A model generated the notes under the pieces. It was not told where the DNA came from, made no database searches, and was given only the letters and a program-made list of their open reading frames with translations. Source: FEB-35 sp050263095 (GTDB taxonomy: Bacteria > Desulfobacterota > Deferrimicrobia > Deferrimicrobiales > Deferrimicrobiaceae). From it: DNA of 48,212 nt. Of the stretch, positions 47,352 through 48,212 are shown piece by piece. A program made the translations under genes and the position numbers. The DNA lies in assembly GCA_050263095.1 (NCBI GenBank), contig JBLNEW010000029.1, forward strand, positions 1-48,212, written 5' to 3'. Each line of letters opens with the position of its first letter. Position 1 is the stretch's first letter.

Positions 47352-48212
47352 CTACCATTTGCCGGCGTTTTTGATTTTTTCGCGGAAGAAATCCAGCGTG
47401 CGGGCGAGACCTTCCTCCAGCGGAGTTTCAGGATACCATCCCAGCTCGATGGACGCCAACAGGTTCTCGAGGCAGGATCGGCGCTGCTCTCCCGGCATGC
47501 CCGGGCCGTGGATCTCCTCCTGCCGGCTTCCCGAGAGGTCCCTCAATGCTCGGAAAACGGTGTTGATGTCCGTCTCGACGCCGGTGCCGATGTTGATGGA
47601 CTTCCCGTCCCCGCGGGAAAGGGCCGTCAGGTTCGCGCGAACCACGTCCCCGACGTAGACGAAGTCCCGCGTCTGCTCCCCGTCGCCGTTGACGATCGCC
47701 GTCTGGTTTTTCAGGAGCCGCTCCGCGAAAATCGCGACGACCCCCGCTTCCCCGTGGGAATCCTGCCGCGGTCCGTACACGTTGGCGTACCGGAGGGCGG
47801 TGTACTCGAGTCCGTACTGCGCCCGGAAATAGTTCATGTAAAGCTCGACGGACATCTTCGCGGCGCCGTACGGGCTGACGGGCCGGATCGGGTGGTTCTC
47901 GTCGGCGGGGAAACGCTCCTGTTCGCCGTACCCGGCCCCCCCCGAAGAGGCGAAGAGGAACTTCCTCACGCCGTGGAGCCTCGCGGCTTCGAGGAGCCGG
48001 ATCGATCCGAGGATGTTGACTTGCGCATCGAACTGCGGGTCCTTGACGGAGGAGCGCACGTCGATCTGCGCCGCGTGGTGATTGAGGACCTCCGGCCGGA
48101 AGGTTCGGACCGCTTCCGCCGCCGTGTCCGAGGTGACGTCGCAGAGGACGAATCGCGCCGCCGAGGGCACGTTCTCCTTTTTCCCCGACGACAGGTTGTC
48201 GATCACCATCAC
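47352..48212 (-). CDS. NAD-dependent epimerase/dehydratase, GalE-like (5'-truncated by window edge)
   Basis: The visible 286 residues are an extended short-chain dehydrogenase acting on nucleotide sugars. The start is cut at the window end, so the GxxGxxG dinucleotide-binding loop (about the first 25-30 residues) is missing. Visible parts are VIDNLSSGKKENV (ribose-binding strand), the catalytic FASSGGAGYGE (Ser), SPYGAAKMSVELY (Tyr-x3-Lys), RYANVYGPRQ, and VNGDGEQTRDFVYVGDVVRA. These words are typical of UDP-glucose 4-epimerase-like enzymes of cell-wall or polysaccharide synthesis, but substrate cannot be told from this fragment. The stop (TAG, 47352-47354) lies next to lepA. Confidence 0.85.
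   Translation of the reverse strand: MMVIDNLSSGKKENVPSAARFVLCDVTSDTAAEAVRTFRPEVLNHHAAQIDVRSSVKDPQFDAQVNILGSIRLLEAARLHGVRKFLFASSGGAGYGEQERFPADENHPIRPVSPYGAAKMSVELYMNYFRAQYGLEYTALRYANVYGPRQDSHGEAGVVAIFAERLLKNQTAIVNGDGEQTRDFVYVGDVVRANLTALSRGDGKSINIGTGVETDINTVFRALRDLSGSRQEEIHGPGMPGEQRRSCLENLLASIELGWYPETPLEEGLARTLDFFREKIKNAGKW

Noticed and set aside
1..48212. CRISPR array, tRNA/rRNA genes, insertion sequences, prophage or attachment sites
   Set aside because: No regularly spaced repeats, no cloverleaf-like segment in the short gaps and no transposase or integrase frame were seen; GC and coding style look uniform.

Overview
The window reads as a stretch of chromosome from a high-GC, strictly gene-dense bacterium, most likely a Desulfobacterota/deltaproteobacterium-type anaerobe or facultative anaerobe. 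This placement is an inference from gene content: a ferredoxin-dependent 2-oxoacid oxidoreductase in DABC order, an archaeal-type phosphoglycerate mutase beside thrC/hom, REC-DUF4388 proteins, and a long acyl-CoA/B12 operon. All genes except one truncated gene at the left edge lie on the minus strand. They are packed with 1-20 bp overlaps and use many GTG/TTG starts. No tRNA, rRNA, CRISPR array, transposase or phage gene was seen, and no gene-free stretch exceeds 300 bp; the largest, about 210 bp, is the pyr leader.

Transcription runs from high to low coordinates. (1) 48212-44848: a sugar-nucleotide epimerase (cut by the window edge), lepA and lepB. (2) 44813-34472: a pyrimidine operon pyrR-pyrB-pyrC-carA-(radical SAM)-carB followed by recG. 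It starts with a clear promoter, a PyrR-binding hairpin and an intrinsic terminator, so PyrR attenuation is well supported. (3) 34392-23403: a promoter, then alaC-like aminotransferase, hom, thrC, apgM, glpX, korDABC, a HTH-cupin regulator, a degenerate 2-hydroxyacyl-CoA dehydratase-like protein and a TatT-like TPR lipid/periplasmic protein. (4) 23387-9206: a strong promoter and dyad, a MerR regulator, and 14 more genes in one direction: thiolase, 3-hydroxyacyl-CoA dehydrogenase, enoyl-CoA hydratase, two acyl-CoA dehydrogenases, cobalamin adenosyltransferase, acyl-CoA mutase large and small subunits, an SCP2-type thiolase with its DUF35 zinc-ribbon partner, a third acyl-CoA dehydrogenase, MeaB and a two-subunit CoA-transferase. 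(5) 9182-270: a near-leaderless miaB promoter, then miaB, a bifunctional-nuclease-family gene, two signalling proteins (GAF/degenerate GGDEF and REC-DUF4388), a PHP phosphoesterase, a TPR membrane protein and a GH57 glycosidase.

The main biological point is region 4. The mutase looks like methylmalonyl-CoA mutase by family but carries Phe89 and Gln207 where methylmalonyl-CoA mutase has Tyr89 and Arg207. This is the isobutyryl-CoA mutase pair, and the split large/small architecture fits as well. The operon has no methylmalonyl-CoA epimerase and no propionyl-CoA carboxylase, but it has every enzyme needed to turn butyryl-CoA into two acetyl-CoA. The simplest reading is a self-contained isobutyrate (or valine-derived isobutyryl-CoA) to butyryl-CoA to acetyl-CoA pathway, with its own B12 cofactor supply (adenosyltransferase), mutase G-protein (MeaB), acid activation (CoA-transferase) and MerR control. 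The neighbouring 2-oxoacid oxidoreductase could feed it from valine. The substrate assignment is inference and other branched acyl-CoA substrates remain possible.
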